Shown: positions 8,755 to 18,608, counted from the stretch's first letter. The stretch is DNA of 64,000 bases from Paraburkholderia sp. Ac-20340 (GCF_017104965.1 NZ_JAAGPR010000001.1:597205-661204), one strand, 5' to 3'. The notes: generated by a model from the letters alone, not told the origin. Program-made: numbers and translations.

Positions 8755-8780
8755 AATTAGATGGTAGTCATCATCTAATT
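8755..8780. promoter_or_regulatory. TetR operator candidate
   Basis: An inverted repeat, AATTAGATG and CATCTAATT separated by eight bases, 28 bases upstream of the TetR start. Size, A/T richness and position fit autoregulation by a TetR dimer. No promoter hexamers were assigned with confidence. Confidence 0.6.
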
Positions 8781-8884
8781 GGAAAGCAAGGCTGCCCTGT
8801 GAGATTTTTTACGGGGTCGGACGCCACCTGAAACGCCGTCGAGCCAAGAAGACGAGGAGTTCCACCCCCCCCAAGTTCATGCTT

Positions 8885-9196
8885 TCACTGGCGCTCACCC
8901 GGTTGGCATTCCGTGGTGAACCAGTAATCGACGATGCGCTGCGCTTCCTGCAGATCGTCGGGATAGTACGGGTCGTCGTTCCACGGCGAAGGGTTGTAGC
9001 CCGCTTTCCTGAGCGCGGCCAGTTCGCTTTGATGTTCGGCCATCGTGGGCGGCGCGTTGGTCCTGAGCGCCGCCAGATCGCGGCACTCGGTCGGGCTCAG
9101 ATGCGGACCGTTCTGCGGCACGCCATAGGCGGCACACCCAGCCAGCAACAGCGCCAACGCAGCAAGCGCCAGGCAACGTAGCGGGAAGTTTTCCAT
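8885..9196 (-). CDS. DUF4148-like lipoprotein
   Basis: 103 residues from the ATG at 9196 (GGAG eight bases upstream). A signal peptide (LRCLALAALALLLAGC) ends in a lipobox Cys near residue 20. The mature part has ELAALRKAGYNPSPWNDDPY followed by YPDDLQEAQRIV, the pattern of DUF4148 proteins (E-L-x-x-L-x-K-A-G-Y-N-P then Y-P-x-D-I-Q-x-A-E). DUF4148 proteins are small, mostly exported proteins abundant in Burkholderia and of unknown function. It stands alone. Confidence 0.75.
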   Translation of the reverse strand: MENFPLRCLALAALALLLAGCAAYGVPQNGPHLSPTECRDLAALRTNAPPTMAEHQSELAALRKAGYNPSPWNDDPYYPDDLQEAQRIVDYWFTTECQPGERQ

Positions 9197-9854
9197 AGCG
9201 CATCTCCACATTCCGATGAGAACCACAGAGACTGGGCGATGCCGCCACCCGCGTCTCGACGCGCCTATTTTGCCCGATGCGGGTTAGCGGGAATGGCAAC
9301 TGGCCGGGCAAGCTTCGGGGCAAACCCCGGAACAGATTCCGCACCAGCAAGCACACGGCTACCACAGCCGGCGAATGTCACCGTGATGCTGACATCGATT
9401 TTCGAAATATGATTTTTCGAAAATACGCATTCCTTATTCAATTATCGAAAAAGTAAATTACTGAAATTGGCCAATCACGCCAATCCAATTCGATTGAATG
9501 CCTGCAGCATATCCGTCAACCGCAACCCTAACTATCTACCTGGATAGGAAGCCCTTTTATCGCCCTGCCAGGCACTGCGAATCGCCTATATTTTCCTCAG
9601 AACAAAAGACAGAGAACCGGCCCTGAAAACCACGAATTTTCACGGCGCGCGAGCCCATTCAAAGCACGCAAAAAACTCCCACGATCATCGCTTTCGAAGC
9701 GTCCAATGCATTGCCGATAACGCAACGCAGGCGCCATCACGTGTGCTTTTTTCCAGATTCCAGTCATAGCGGGCGCGAACCGCCGCGCGCCTGCAGAAGT
9801 CGTGAAATACCGGCGGCAGCCCGAGGCACCTTACTTTATTAAGGATAGCGAATC
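9197..9854. other. Long intergenic region, no gene seen
   Basis: About 658 bases without a convincing coding frame or RNA gene. Bases 9400-9475 are much richer in A/T than the surroundings and hold the palindrome TTTTCGAAAA (9414-9423) with nearby TTTTCGAAAT and TATCGAAAAA variants. It may hold promoters for the flanking genes, but no assignment is safe. Confidence 0.4.
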
Positions 9855-10178
9855 ATGGCTTACAAGAAGCTCATCAACCAAAGCGGCCTGTCACTTTCAA
9901 TCGAACTCGTTTCCCGTCTGGGATCGGAACCCAATCAAGCCGGTCCGATCGTGACGGTTACGTTGCCGCCGGGGGGACGGCAAACGGTGGAATACGGCAA
10001 TTCGCAGAATCCGTTCCTTAACGGCCTCGTCGTTTCTTCGGGTTCGGACGGCGCGTTTTCCAATGGCTCGCAGGTCGTGACGACGCGCGGCAGTTCGTGG
10101 GACAACGTGCTGAACACCAACGACACGCTGACGTTCAGCGGCGCCGGCGGCCTGAACGTGATCGGCTCGAATACCTGA
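9855..10178 (+). CDS. Small protein of unknown function
   Basis: 107 residues with a good ribosome site (AAGGA nine bases before ATG). I do not recognise the family. The sequence is rich in Ser, Gly, Thr and Asn, with alternating hydrophobic residues and PPGG, suggesting a small beta-sheet domain. It has no signal peptide, no membrane segment and no Cys. It is single, flanked by a long A/T-rich upstream region and by large hairpins downstream. Confidence 0.65.
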   Translation: MAYKKLINQSGLSLSIELVSRLGSEPNQAGPIVTVTLPPGGRQTVEYGNSQNPFLNGLVVSSGSDGAFSNGSQVVTTRGSSWDNVLNTNDTLTFSGAGGLNVIGSNT

Positions 10179-10224
10179 TCCGCGCTACGCAACGCAATTC
10201 CACCGGTTCCACCCAGTTCCACCG

Positions 10225-10310
10225 AACCGCTCGCTGGCCGGTCCGCGCCAAAGCCAGCGAGCGGTTGCCGAAGCGGCCCGAAAACCGCGCACGCGCCCCG
10301 CAGACGGGGC
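10225..10310. terminator. Two GC-rich hairpins after the small unknown gene
   Basis: A perfect 14-base stem (AACCGCTCGCTGGC and GCCAGCGAGCGGTT, 10225-10266, 14-base loop) is followed by a short stem GCCCCG-CAGA-CGGGGC (10295-10310). No T run follows either, so they are not classic terminators. They could block 3' degradation or read-through. The rest of the 361-base gap before acnB holds the acnB promoter region. Confidence 0.5.
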
Positions 10311-10410
10311 CAGAACACCCCTTCCCGCTCATGCCTTCGGGCATCCCGCCAGTTTTCCGCACAAAAACCATTACCGTCGCTACATCCATGATTTTGAAGG
10401 CTTTTTTAAC

Positions 10411-10422
10411 TCTTATATAAGA
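10411..10422. promoter_or_regulatory. Operator candidate upstream of acnB
   Basis: Perfect palindrome TCTTATATAAGA, followed at once by CATAAGAC, about 118 bases before the acnB start. From memory, this TCTTATATAAGA core matches a site predicted for a GntR-family regulator of TCA-cycle genes (SdhR) in Betaproteobacteria. That link is recollection, not a search. Confidence 0.55.
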
Positions 10423-10539
10423 CATAAGACATTTGACGCGAGCGCTCAATCCCGTTAAAATCGCGGTCAAAGCAGTGCCTGGCACAGCCTCGGAGTGCCG
10501 AAGAGCCTTCCCCTGAAACGCAATATCAGCAGGTCCCCC

Positions 10540-13125
10540 ATGCTTGAAAATTACCGTGCTCATGTAGCCCAGCGCGCCGCGCTCGGCATTCCCCCTCTGC
10601 CGCTGACGGCCCAACAGACCGCCGAGCTGGTTGAACTGCTGACCAACCCGCCCGCAGGCGAAGAGCAGACCCTCGTCGATCTGATCACCAACCGCGTGCC
10701 GGCTGGCGTGGACGAAGCGGCTCGCGTGAAGGCTGGCTTCCTGGCGGCTGTGGCCAAGGGCGAAACCGCCTGCGCGCTGATCTCGCGTGCCCGCGCGACC
10801 GAACTCCTCGGCACCATGCTGGGCGGCTACAACATCGCCCCGCTGATCGAGCTGCTGTCCGACGCCGAAGTCGGCACGGTTGCAGCCGACGCGCTGAAGA
10901 AAACCCTGCTGATGTTCGACCAGTTCCATGACGTCAAGGAACTCGCGGATAAAGGCAACGCAAACGCCAAGGCCGTGCTGCAAAGCTGGGCCGACGCAGA
11001 ATGGTTCACGAGCCGTCCGGAAGTGCCGGAAAGCCTGACCATCACCGTCTTCAAGGTCACCGGCGAAACCAACACCGACGACCTGTCGCCCGCTCCTGAC
11101 GCCACCACGCGCCCGGACATCCCGATGCACGCGCTGGCGATGCTCAAGAACGCGCGTCCTGGCATCACGCCGGAAGAAGACGGCAAGCGCGGCCCGATCA
11201 AGTTCATCGAATCGCTGAAGGAAAAGGGTCACCTGGTCGCTTATGTGGGCGACGTGGTCGGCACGGGTTCCTCGCGTAAGTCGGCAACCAACTCGGTGCT
11301 GTGGTTCACGGGCGAAGACATCCCCTTCATCCCGAACAAGCGCTTCGGCGGCGTGTGCCTGGGCGGCAAGATCGCTCCGATCTTCTACAACACGATGGAA
11401 GACGCCGGCGCACTGCCGATCGAACTCGACGTGTCGCAGATGGACATGGGCGACGTGGTCGAACTGCGTCCGTACGAAGGCAAGGCCTTCAAGAACGGCG
11501 AAGTCATCTCCACGTTCCAGGTCAAGTCCGACGTGCTGTTCGACGAAGTGCGCGCCGGCGGCCGCATTCCGCTGATCATCGGCCGTGGTCTGACCGCCAA
11601 GGCGCGTGAAGCGCTGGGCCTCGCACCGTCGACGCTGTTCCGCCTGCCGCAACAGCCGGCCAACAGCGGCAAGGGTTTCTCGCTCGCACAGAAGATGGTC
11701 GGCCGCGCATGCGGTCTGCCGGAAGGCCAGGGCGTGCGCCCGGGCACGTACTGCGAACCGAAGATGACCTCGGTTGGCTCGCAGGACACCACGGGCCCGA
11801 TGACCCGCGACGAACTGAAGGACCTGGCCTGCCTGGGCTTCTCGGCCGACCTCGTCATGCAGTCGTTCTGCCACACGGCAGCGTATCCGAAGCCGGTCGA
11901 CGTCAAGACGCACCAGACGCTGCCGAACTTCATCAGCACGCGCGGCGGTATCGCGCTGCGTCCGGGCGACGGCGTGATCCACTCGTGGCTGAACCGCATG
12001 CTGCTGCCCGACACCGTCGGCACCGGCGGCGACTCGCACACGCGTTTCCCGATCGGCATCAGCTTCCCGGCAGGTTCGGGTCTGGTCGCCTTCGCGGCTG
12101 CTACCGGCACGATGCCGCTGGACATGCCGGAATCGGTGCTCGTGCGCTTCAAGGGCAAGATGCAGCCGGGCGTCACGCTGCGTGACCTCGTCAATGCCAT
12201 CCCGCTGTGGGCCATCAAGGAAGGCACGCTGACAGTCGCCAAGCAAGGCAAGAAGAACATCTTCTCGGGCCGCATTCTGGAAATCGAAGGTCTGCCCGAT
12301 CTGAAGGTCGAACAGGCATTCGAACTGTCGGATGCATCGGCAGAGCGTTCGGCAGCCGGTTGCACGGTGCACCTGAACAAGGAACCGATCATCGAATACC
12401 TCAACAGCAACATCACGCTGCTGAAGTGGATGATCGCGCAAGGCTACCAGGACCCGCGCAGCCTCGAGCGTCGTATCAAGGCGATGGAAGCGTGGCTGGC
12501 CGACCCGCAACTGCTCCAGCCGGACGCAGACGCAGAATACGCAGCCGTCATCGAAATCGATCTGGCCGAAGTGCATGAGCCGATCGTCGCCTGCCCGAAC
12601 GATCCGGACGACGTGAAGACGCTGTCGGATGTCGCCGGTGCGAAGATCGACGAAGTGTTCATCGGTTCGTGCATGACCAACATCGGTCACTTCCGTGCGG
12701 CTTCGAAGCTGCTCGAAGGCAAGCGCGACATTCCGGTCAAGCTGTGGGTCGCTCCGCCGACCAAGATGGACCAGAAGCAGCTGACCGAAGAAGGCCACTA
12801 TGGCGTGTTCGGCACGGCTGGCGCGCGTACCGAAATGCCGGGCTGCTCGCTGTGCATGGGTAACCAGGCACAAGTGCGCGAAGGCGCAACGGTCATGTCC
12901 ACTTCGACCCGTAACTTCCCGAACCGTCTGGGCAAGAACACGAACGTGTATCTGGGCTCGGCGGAACTGGCAGCGATCTGCTCGCGTCTGGGCAAGATCC
13001 CGACCAAGGAAGAGTACATGGCCGATATGGGCGTGCTCACCGCGAATGGCGACAAGATCTATCAGTACATGAACTTCGACAAGATCGAAGACTTCAAGGA
13101 AGTCGCCGACACGGTGCAGATCTAA
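10540..13125 (+). CDS. acnB: Aconitate hydratase B
   Basis: 861 residues from the ATG at 10540 (MLENYRAHV), close to the 865 of the E. coli enzyme; an upstream extension to 10495 has no family support. It converts citrate to isocitrate in the TCA cycle and often also acts in the 2-methylcitrate pathway. Domain order is that of AcnB: an N-terminal HEAT-like domain (1-160), then the swivel domain 4, then catalytic domains 1-3. The [4Fe-4S] ligands are Cys711 (FIGSCMTN), Cys769 and Cys772 (PGCSLCMGN). The gene has the smoothest, most codon-optimised composition in the window, as expected for a highly expressed enzyme. It appears to be a single-gene unit closed by two terminator hairpins. Confidence 0.98.
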   Translation: MLENYRAHVAQRAALGIPPLPLTAQQTAELVELLTNPPAGEEQTLVDLITNRVPAGVDEAARVKAGFLAAVAKGETACALISRARATELLGTMLGGYNIAPLIELLSDAEVGTVAADALKKTLLMFDQFHDVKELADKGNANAKAVLQSWADAEWFTSRPEVPESLTITVFKVTGETNTDDLSPAPDATTRPDIPMHALAMLKNARPGITPEEDGKRGPIKFIESLKEKGHLVAYVGDVVGTGSSRKSATNSVLWFTGEDIPFIPNKRFGGVCLGGKIAPIFYNTMEDAGALPIELDVSQMDMGDVVELRPYEGKAFKNGEVISTFQVKSDVLFDEVRAGGRIPLIIGRGLTAKAREALGLAPSTLFRLPQQPANSGKGFSLAQKMVGRACGLPEGQGVRPGTYCEPKMTSVGSQDTTGPMTRDELKDLACLGFSADLVMQSFCHTAAYPKPVDVKTHQTLPNFISTRGGIALRPGDGVIHSWLNRMLLPDTVGTGGDSHTRFPIGISFPAGSGLVAFAAATGTMPLDMPESVLVRFKGKMQPGVTLRDLVNAIPLWAIKEGTLTVAKQGKKNIFSGRILEIEGLPDLKVEQAFELSDASAERSAAGCTVHLNKEPIIEYLNSNITLLKWMIAQGYQDPRSLERRIKAMEAWLADPQLLQPDADAEYAAVIEIDLAEVHEPIVACPNDPDDVKTLSDVAGAKIDEVFIGSCMTNIGHFRAASKLLEGKRDIPVKLWVAPPTKMDQKQLTEEGHYGVFGTAGARTEMPGCSLCMGNQAQVREGATVMSTSTRNFPNRLGKNTNVYLGSAELAAICSRLGKIPTKEEYMADMGVLTANGDKIYQYMNFDKIEDFKEVADTVQI

Positions 13126-13140
13126 GCGTTGATCGCATCG

Positions 13141-13169
13141 CTACGGTGTGAAGCTGGCACCGTAGTTTT
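13141..13169 (+). terminator. Rho-independent terminator of acnB
   Basis: Stem CTACGGTG/CACCGTAG with a nine-base loop, followed by TTTT, starting 16 bases after the acnB stop. Confidence 0.8.
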
Positions 13170-13187
13170 GCTGATCGTGCAATGCGT

Positions 13188-13225
13188 AATGGCGCTGCGG
13201 GCTTCATGCCTGCAGCGCCATTTTT
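13188..13225 (+). terminator. Second terminator between acnB and the maleylacetate reductase gene
   Basis: Stem AATGGCGCTGC/GCAGCGCCATT with TTTTT on the plus strand. It lies 25 bases from the 3' end of the convergent operon, so it may end transcription from both sides, although the minus-strand copy lacks a T run. Confidence 0.75.
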
Positions 13226-13250
13226 CTATCGGCTCGCGCAAAAGCGCGCG

Positions 13251-14312
13251 TTATTCGCGTGGCGGGTGTCCGGCCCAGGCGCGCTGCAGCAGTTCGCGCA
13301 GCGGTGCCGCTTCAATCGCACGCGGATTCCAGTACGGATTGGACATCGCCACTTCGCACGCGCGGTCCAGATCTTCTTCGCGCAGCCCGATTTCAGCGAG
13401 GCTCGCGGGCACACCCAGTTCACGGCTCAGATCGTAAAGTCCTTGCGCGGCGTTCGTCGTGTCGAGCGCACGGGCGATACGAAGCATCGCGTCTTCCGCC
13501 GCCGTGCTGTTATAGGCCAGTGCGTGAGGCAGCACGATGGCATGCGTTTCGGCGTGCGGCAGGTTGAAGGTGCCGCCCAGCGTATGGCAAAGCTTGTGAT
13601 GCAGCGCCATGCCGACGTTACCCAACACCATGCCGCAAAGCCACGCGCCGTACAGGGCATCGCTGCGCGCTTCCATGTTCCGGTGACGCTTGTTGATGTC
13701 GCGCAGCCCCTTCGCCAGCGAACGGATGCCCTCTTCGGCCATCAAGGCCATCACGGGATTGCCGTCTTTCGCGTACAGCCCTTCCGCAGCGTGCGCAATG
13801 GCATTCAAGCCGCTGACGAACGACAACTGCGCAGGCAACCCCGCCGATAGCTCTGGATCGTAGAGCACGGTTTTCGGCAGCACTTTGGCATCGCGGCCGG
13901 TGCGCTTCAAGCCATCTTCAGTTATGCCAAAGATCGGCGTCATCTCCGATCCGGCATAGGTCGTGGGAATCGCGATAATAGGCAGCGACGACTCCAGCGC
14001 GATCGCCTTGCCAAGGCCAATGGTCGAGCCGCCGCCAATCGCCACTGCGCAATCGGCGCCAGCTTCTTTCGCGAACTCGCGCGCACGGCGCGCATTTTCG
14101 ATCGGCACGTGCATCTGTGCGCCATCGAATACGCCTGCGCTTTGCGGGCCAAGCAAAGCGGCCACTGCCTCCGCCTGCTCGCGCTGCTGCGGCGTACACA
14201 GAACAATCGCGCGGCGCGCGCCCAGCGCCTCGACTTCCTGCTGGACCAGATTCATGCTGCCCGCGCCAAACACCACGCGCGCGGCATGTGTCGTATAAGT
14301 GAACTCGTACAT
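13251..14312 (-). CDS. Maleylacetate reductase
   Basis: 353 residues, the normal length of the family. It reduces maleylacetate to 3-oxoadipate with NAD(P)H in the cytoplasm, the step after ring opening of hydroxyquinol. It belongs to the iron-type alcohol dehydrogenase fold: GGGSTIGLGKAIA binds the nucleotide, IPTTYAGSEMTPIFGITE is the family signature, and AIAHAAEGLYA plus ALHHKLCHTLGG carry the conserved His residues. It is the last gene of the nine-gene operon that begins with hydroxyquinol 1,2-dioxygenase, 21 bases after the Dabb gene. The two enzymes are consecutive in the pathway but sit at opposite ends of the operon, suggesting that all genes between them serve the same pathway. Confidence 0.93.
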   Translation of the reverse strand: MYEFTYTTHAARVVFGAGSMNLVQQEVEALGARRAIVLCTPQQREQAEAVAALLGPQSAGVFDGAQMHVPIENARRAREFAKEAGADCAVAIGGGSTIGLGKAIALESSLPIIAIPTTYAGSEMTPIFGITEDGLKRTGRDAKVLPKTVLYDPELSAGLPAQLSFVSGLNAIAHAAEGLYAKDGNPVMALMAEEGIRSLAKGLRDINKRHRNMEARSDALYGAWLCGMVLGNVGMALHHKLCHTLGGTFNLPHAETHAIVLPHALAYNSTAAEDAMLRIARALDTTNAAQGLYDLSRELGVPASLAEIGLREEDLDRACEVAMSNPYWNPRAIEAAPLRELLQRAWAGHPPRE

Positions 14313-14333
14313 AAGCCGTTTCTCCGCGAAGTG

Positions 14334-14630
14334 TCAGACGTAATCGACCTGATGTCGTGCGATGCGGCAGTCGCCGAGCACCTGCTTGACGCGCATATGT
14401 TCGGGGTGCGAAGCATAGGCTTCGAGATCTGCGTGACTGGCGAATTCCGTATACAGCACGACGTCGCACGCATAATCGACCTTGCTGACATCCATGCCGA
14501 CTTCCAGCTTCGTCAGTCCGGGAATCCTGCCCGCCAGACTTTCGAAAGCCGTTTTCACGAACTGCGCGGTTTCCCTTTTCTGCTCGGGCGTTTCGCCGCG
14601 AACCTTCCACATTACGATGTGCTTGATCAT
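14334..14630 (-). CDS. Dabb (stress-responsive A/B barrel) domain protein
   Basis: 98 residues, a single Dabb domain: MIKHIVMWKV at the start, an acidic and hydrophobic core with LEVGMDVSK, then DVVLYTEFASHADLEAYASH and a C-terminal HQVDYV strand. Dabb proteins are dimeric alpha+beta barrels; most are uncharacterised, while some act as cyclases on polyketide-like substrates. The ribosome site overlaps the stop codon of the permease gene, so translation is probably coupled. Its place inside a catabolic operon suggests a role as a small isomerase or aromatising enzyme, but this is inference. Confidence 0.87.
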   Translation of the reverse strand: MIKHIVMWKVRGETPEQKRETAQFVKTAFESLAGRIPGLTKLEVGMDVSKVDYACDVVLYTEFASHADLEAYASHPEHMRVKQVLGDCRIARHQVDYV

Positions 14631-14639
14631 ATCGGCGCC

Positions 14640-15848
14640 TTAAGCCTTGTTCTTGTTGTAGACATCGACGAACACCGCGGCCAGCAGCACGATGCCTTTG
14701 ATCACCTGCTGATAATCGACGCCGATGCCCATGATGGACATGCCGTTATTCATGACGCCCATGATGAATGCGCCCACCACGGCACCCACGACCTTGCCCA
14801 CGCCACCAGATGCCGACGCTCCGCCGATAAAGCACGCGGCAATCACATCGAGTTCGAAACCGGTCCCCGCTTTAGGCGTACCGCTATTGAGGCGCGCGGC
14901 GAAAATAATCCCTGCCAGTGCGGCGAGCACGCCCATATTGACGAACGTGAGGAAACTCACGGCCGGTACGCTCACGCCGGAAAGGCGCGCGGCCTTGGCA
15001 TTGCCACCCACCGCGTAGACACGGCGGCCGATCGTCGTACGATTCATCACGAAGGTGTACACGCCAATCAGCACGCCCATGATGACGAGCACCGTAGGCA
15101 AGCCGCGATACGACGCCAGCAGATAGCAGAAATAAACGATCAAGGCGGTAAGCACGACGTTCTTCGCCACGAACATCGAAAACGAACCCTTGGCCATGCC
15201 GTGCTTCGCGGCGCTCGCGCGGTGGCGCCACTCGATGGCGAAAAACGCCGCGCCCACCAGCACGCCAAGCACAATCGACGTGATATGCAGATCCTGACCG
15301 TTGAATACATCGGGAATGAATCCCGAACTCACGGCAGCGAAGCTATCGGGAAACGGGCCGATCGACTGGCCTTGCAGCACCAGATTGGTCAGCCCGCGAA
15401 ACACCAGCATGCCGGCCAGCGTGACGATGAACGATGGCATCTTCCAGAACGCGATCCAGTAGCCCTGCACGGCGCCGATCAGTGCGCCGGCTGCAATGCA
15501 GATCAGCGTGGCCAGCACATAGTTGACATTGAACTGCACCATCAACACCGCAGCCAGTGCGCCAACGAGCCCCGCCGTCGAACCCACCGACAGATCGATA
15601 TGCCCCGCCACAATCACCATCAGCATGCCAAGCGCCATGATGACGATATAGCTGTTTTGCAGCACCAGATTCGTCAGGTTGAGCGGCTGCATGAGCACGC
15701 CGCCCGTCGCCACCTGAAAGAACACCATAATGACGATGAGCGAGAACAGCAGCCCATATTCACTGGCGCCGCGCTTGAACGCCGCCACGATTTCGCTTTT
15801 CTTGACTTCCACTTCCTGCTCAGCCATGGGCGAGAGAGCTTTACGCAT
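14640..15848 (-). CDS. gguB: Sugar ABC importer permease (GguB/XylH-like)
   Basis: 402 residues from the ATG at 15848, which overlaps the end of the ATPase gene and has GGAGG eight bases upstream. It has about ten membrane helices and the BPD_transp_2 signatures AGHIDLSVGSTAGLVGALAA and GGASASGGVGKVVGAVVGAF. It is the inner-membrane channel of a carbohydrate ABC importer with the 15850 ATPase and 17447 binding protein. Its length and pairing resemble the GguB/XylH group, longer than ribose or galactose permeases. The symbol follows the Agrobacterium ChvE-GguAB naming; the true substrate may differ. Confidence 0.9.
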   Translation of the reverse strand: MRKALSPMAEQEVEVKKSEIVAAFKRGASEYGLLFSLIVIMVFFQVATGGVLMQPLNLTNLVLQNSYIVIMALGMLMVIVAGHIDLSVGSTAGLVGALAAVLMVQFNVNYVLATLICIAAGALIGAVQGYWIAFWKMPSFIVTLAGMLVFRGLTNLVLQGQSIGPFPDSFAAVSSGFIPDVFNGQDLHITSIVLGVLVGAAFFAIEWRHRASAAKHGMAKGSFSMFVAKNVVLTALIVYFCYLLASYRGLPTVLVIMGVLIGVYTFVMNRTTIGRRVYAVGGNAKAARLSGVSVPAVSFLTFVNMGVLAALAGIIFAARLNSGTPKAGTGFELDVIAACFIGGASASGGVGKVVGAVVGAFIMGVMNNGMSIMGIGVDYQQVIKGIVLLAAVFVDVYNKNKA

Positions 15849-15849
15849 T

Positions 15850-17379
15850 TCAGATGCCTCCATTACGCATGATTGCCCGCATGATCTTTTCCTGCGAGAC
15901 TTCTTCCGAGCTGAACTCGCCGACAAAGCGGCCTTCGTTCATGACATAAACGCGATCGCACATGCCAAGAAGCTCCGGCATCTCGGAAGAAATCATGACG
16001 ACGCACTTACCCGCCGCAACCGCCTGATTGATGATGCTGTAGATTTCGTATTTAGCGCCGACGTCGATACCGCGTGTCGGCTCGTCGAGAATGAGTACAT
16101 CGGGTTCGGAAAACAGCCATTTGCTGAGCACGACCTTTTGCTGATTGCCGCCCGACAGGTTGCCCACCACATGGGACACGCCCTGCGCGCGAATTCTCAG
16201 TTTCTTGAGGTACTCCGCTGCAATGCTGGCTTCACCGTGTTCATTCAGGACACCATATTTTGAAACGCCCGCGAGATTGGCCAGCGAGATATTGGTCTGA
16301 ATATCGTCGTCCAGCAGCAGACCATTGCCTTTGCGGTCTTCGGTGACATACGCCAGGCCCGCATCGATCGCCTTACGCACGGAAGAAACATCAGCCGGCT
16401 TTCCATGCAGCAGCACCGTCCCGCTGATGTCCTGACCATATGTGCCGCCGAACACACTCATTGCCAGTTCGGTTCGCCCCGAACCCATCAACCCCGCAAT
16501 GCCGACGATTTCGCCCGCGCGCGCCTGCAGATTGACGCCCTTGATCACCGCACGATCGCGCTGCGTGGGATGCTGGACGCGCCAGTCCTTCACCTCGAAA
16601 ATCACTTCGCCGATATTAGGCGTGCGCTTTGGATAGCGATCCGACATTTCGCGTCCGACCATCGCCTTGATGATGCGGTCTTCACTCACGCTTTGCGCGC
16701 GGCAATCCAGTTCATCGACCGTAGAACCATCGCGAATGACAGTGATGCTGTCCGCAACGCGCGAAATCTCATTGAGCTTGTGCGAAATGATGATGGACGT
16801 CACACCGCGCTCTTTCAGATCGAGCAGCAAATCGAGCAGCGTTTCGCTGTCTTTCTCATTCAGGCTTGCCGTAGGTTCGTCGAGTATCAGCAGCCGCACT
16901 TCCTTCGACAACGCTTTCGCGATTTCCACCAGTTGCTGCTTGCCGATACCCAGCGTGCCCACTGGCGCGTCCGGCGAATCGTTCAGCCCGACTTTCTCCA
17001 GTAGCGTCCTGGCGCGCGCACGCGACCCCTGCCAGTCGATCACGCCGCGCCGCGACTGCTCGTTGCCAAGAAAAATGTTCTCGGTAATCGAGAGCATCGG
17101 CACCAGCGCCAGCTCCTGGTGAATGATGATGATGCCCACGTCCTCGCTATCGGTGATATCCGAAAAGGCGCGTTCCTCGCCGTCATACACCACGCTGCCG
17201 GCATACGAACCATGGGCATAGACGCCACTCAGAATCTTCATGAGCGTCGATTTACCGGCACCGTTCTCTCCGCAGATCGCGTGAATCTCGCCTTTCCTGA
17301 CGCGCAGGTTGACGTTATTCAATGCCTTGACCTGGCCGAAGGTCTTCTGGATGCTTTTCATTTCCAGAATCGTGTCCAT
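15850..17379 (-). CDS. gguA: Sugar ABC importer ATPase (GguA/XylG-like)
   Basis: 509 residues with two fused ABC domains, as usual for sugar importers. The first has Walker [10 protein letters not shown] (about residue 38) and Walker [11 protein letters not shown]. The second has the degenerate Walker [10 protein letters not shown], a signature LSGGNQQKV and Walker [13 protein letters not shown]. It powers import through the permease that follows without a gap. The [12 protein letters not shown] segment resembles the multiple-monosaccharide (ChvE-linked) group. Part of the nine-gene operon. Confidence 0.93.
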   Translation of the reverse strand: MDTILEMKSIQKTFGQVKALNNVNLRVRKGEIHAICGENGAGKSTLMKILSGVYAHGSYAGSVVYDGEERAFSDITDSEDVGIIIIHQELALVPMLSITENIFLGNEQSRRGVIDWQGSRARARTLLEKVGLNDSPDAPVGTLGIGKQQLVEIAKALSKEVRLLILDEPTASLNEKDSETLLDLLLDLKERGVTSIIISHKLNEISRVADSITVIRDGSTVDELDCRAQSVSEDRIIKAMVGREMSDRYPKRTPNIGEVIFEVKDWRVQHPTQRDRAVIKGVNLQARAGEIVGIAGLMGSGRTELAMSVFGGTYGQDISGTVLLHGKPADVSSVRKAIDAGLAYVTEDRKGNGLLLDDDIQTNISLANLAGVSKYGVLNEHGEASIAAEYLKKLRIRAQGVSHVVGNLSGGNQQKVVLSKWLFSEPDVLILDEPTRGIDVGAKYEIYSIINQAVAAGKCVVMISSEMPELLGMCDRVYVMNEGRFVGEFSSEEVSQEKIMRAIMRNGGI

Positions 17380-17446
17380 CTCTCTGTTCCTCGCTTCTCA
17401 CAGGCTCGCGCTTTACACGCCCGATCACGTCACCGCACTGCCGCCA

Positions 17447-18517
17447 TTACTTGACTTGCGCTTGCGTGTAATAACCGCTGTTGATCAGCATGCTCTGCAC
17501 CGAATCCTTATCGACCAGCACCGGCTTCACGAGATAGGTGGGCACGACCTTCACGCCGTTGTTGTAGCTTTTCGTGTCGTTGACGGGAACCGTCTTGCCG
17601 GCGAGCGCGTCGTCCACCATATCGGCGGTGACGCTCGCAAGCTTGCGCGTGTCCTTGAATACGGTGGTGGTTTGTTCGCCGCGCATGATCGCCTTGACGT
17701 TCTGCACGTCCGCATCCTGGCCCGTGACGACCGGCATACCCGCCTGGGCCGTCCCATAGCCCACGCCCTTGAGCGAAGAAATCACGCCGATGGCAATCGC
17801 GTCATTGGGCGTCCACACGGCGTCAAGATGCTCCTTGCCGTAGAAGGCGCTGAGAAGATTGTCCATGCGCGATTGCGCCGTTGCGCCGTCCCAGTTGCGC
17901 GTCGCGATCTTCTCGAACGCCACCTGCTTGCTACGAATCACGAACTTGCCGCTATCGATATAAGGCTTGAGCACCGACATACCACCCGCGTAAATCATGT
18001 GTGCGTTGTTATCGTCGGACGAACCGCCGAAGAGTTCGATATTGAACGGCGTCTTGCTGCCCTTCTTCTGCCATTGCGCCACGATGCTTTGCGCCTGCAG
18101 CACACCCACGCCATAGTTATCGAACGTCGCGTAGTAATCGACATCCCTGGTCTGGCTGATCAGGCGGTCATAGGAGATGACCTTGATATGTTTCTTCTGC
18201 GCGTAGGCCAGTGCATCCGAAAACGTCTTGCCGTCGATCGGCGCGATGATCAGCGCTTTCACGCCTTTGGCCAGCATGTTTTCGACCTGATTCACCTGGG
18301 TCGGCACATCGTAGTTCGCGTATTGCAAGTCGGCGCTATAGCCCTTGGCCTTGAGCGCCTCGACCATGCTCTTGCCATCGGTCAGCCAGCGCGACTCAGT
18401 CTTGTCCGGCAGCGAAATGCCGATCACGCCCTTGTCCTGCGCGTACAAAGAAACCGACATGGCGGAAAGGCCGATACCGATAGCCGTAGCAATTACGGCA
18501 CGCTTGACGATGTTCAT
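17447..18517 (-). CDS. ChvE-like periplasmic sugar-binding protein
   Basis: 356 residues with a clean signal peptide (cleaved after about residue 25, ...SLYA-QDKG) and GGAG before the ATG. The mature protein is strongly ChvE-like: VIGISLPDKTESRWLTDG, LQYANYDVPTQVNQVENM, VISYDRLI and VDYYATFDNYGVGVLQAQSI. ChvE binds a range of monosaccharides, including arabinose, glucose, galactose and acidic sugars, and delivers them to GguAB. Here it sits between two Gfo/Idh/MocA dehydrogenases and its own ATPase and permease. Proteins of this family with changed pockets may bind cyclitols or glycosides, so the substrate is open. Confidence 0.92.
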   Translation of the reverse strand: MNIVKRAVIATAIGIGLSAMSVSLYAQDKGVIGISLPDKTESRWLTDGKSMVEALKAKGYSADLQYANYDVPTQVNQVENMLAKGVKALIIAPIDGKTFSDALAYAQKKHIKVISYDRLISQTRDVDYYATFDNYGVGVLQAQSIVAQWQKKGSKTPFNIELFGGSSDDNNAHMIYAGGMSVLKPYIDSGKFVIRSKQVAFEKIATRNWDGATAQSRMDNLLSAFYGKEHLDAVWTPNDAIAIGVISSLKGVGYGTAQAGMPVVTGQDADVQNVKAIMRGEQTTTVFKDTRKLASVTADMVDDALAGKTVPVNDTKSYNNGVKVVPTYLVKPVLVDKDSVQSMLINSGYYTQAQVK

Positions 18518-18608
18518 GCTTGTCTCCTGATCAGTATGACTAATTATCTTTGATTGAATGATTCTGGATGAACCGGCCTCCCACGAGACCGGTTTCCGCT
18601 GACTCCGC

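Noticed and set aside
9400..9475. A/T-rich palindromic patch considered as a replication or attachment site
   Set aside because: No integrase, tRNA, DnaA-box array or mobile gene is nearby; A/T richness alone is more simply a promoter region.
10135..12873. Minus-strand open frame of about 900 codons opposite acnB
   Set aside because: Composition is a shadow of acnB codon use; there is no recognisable domain, and acnB is unmistakable on the other strand.
14109..15872. Long plus-strand open frame across the MAR, Dabb and permease genes
   Set aside because: It spans three clear minus-strand genes, is His- and Arg-rich without motifs, and has no ribosome site.
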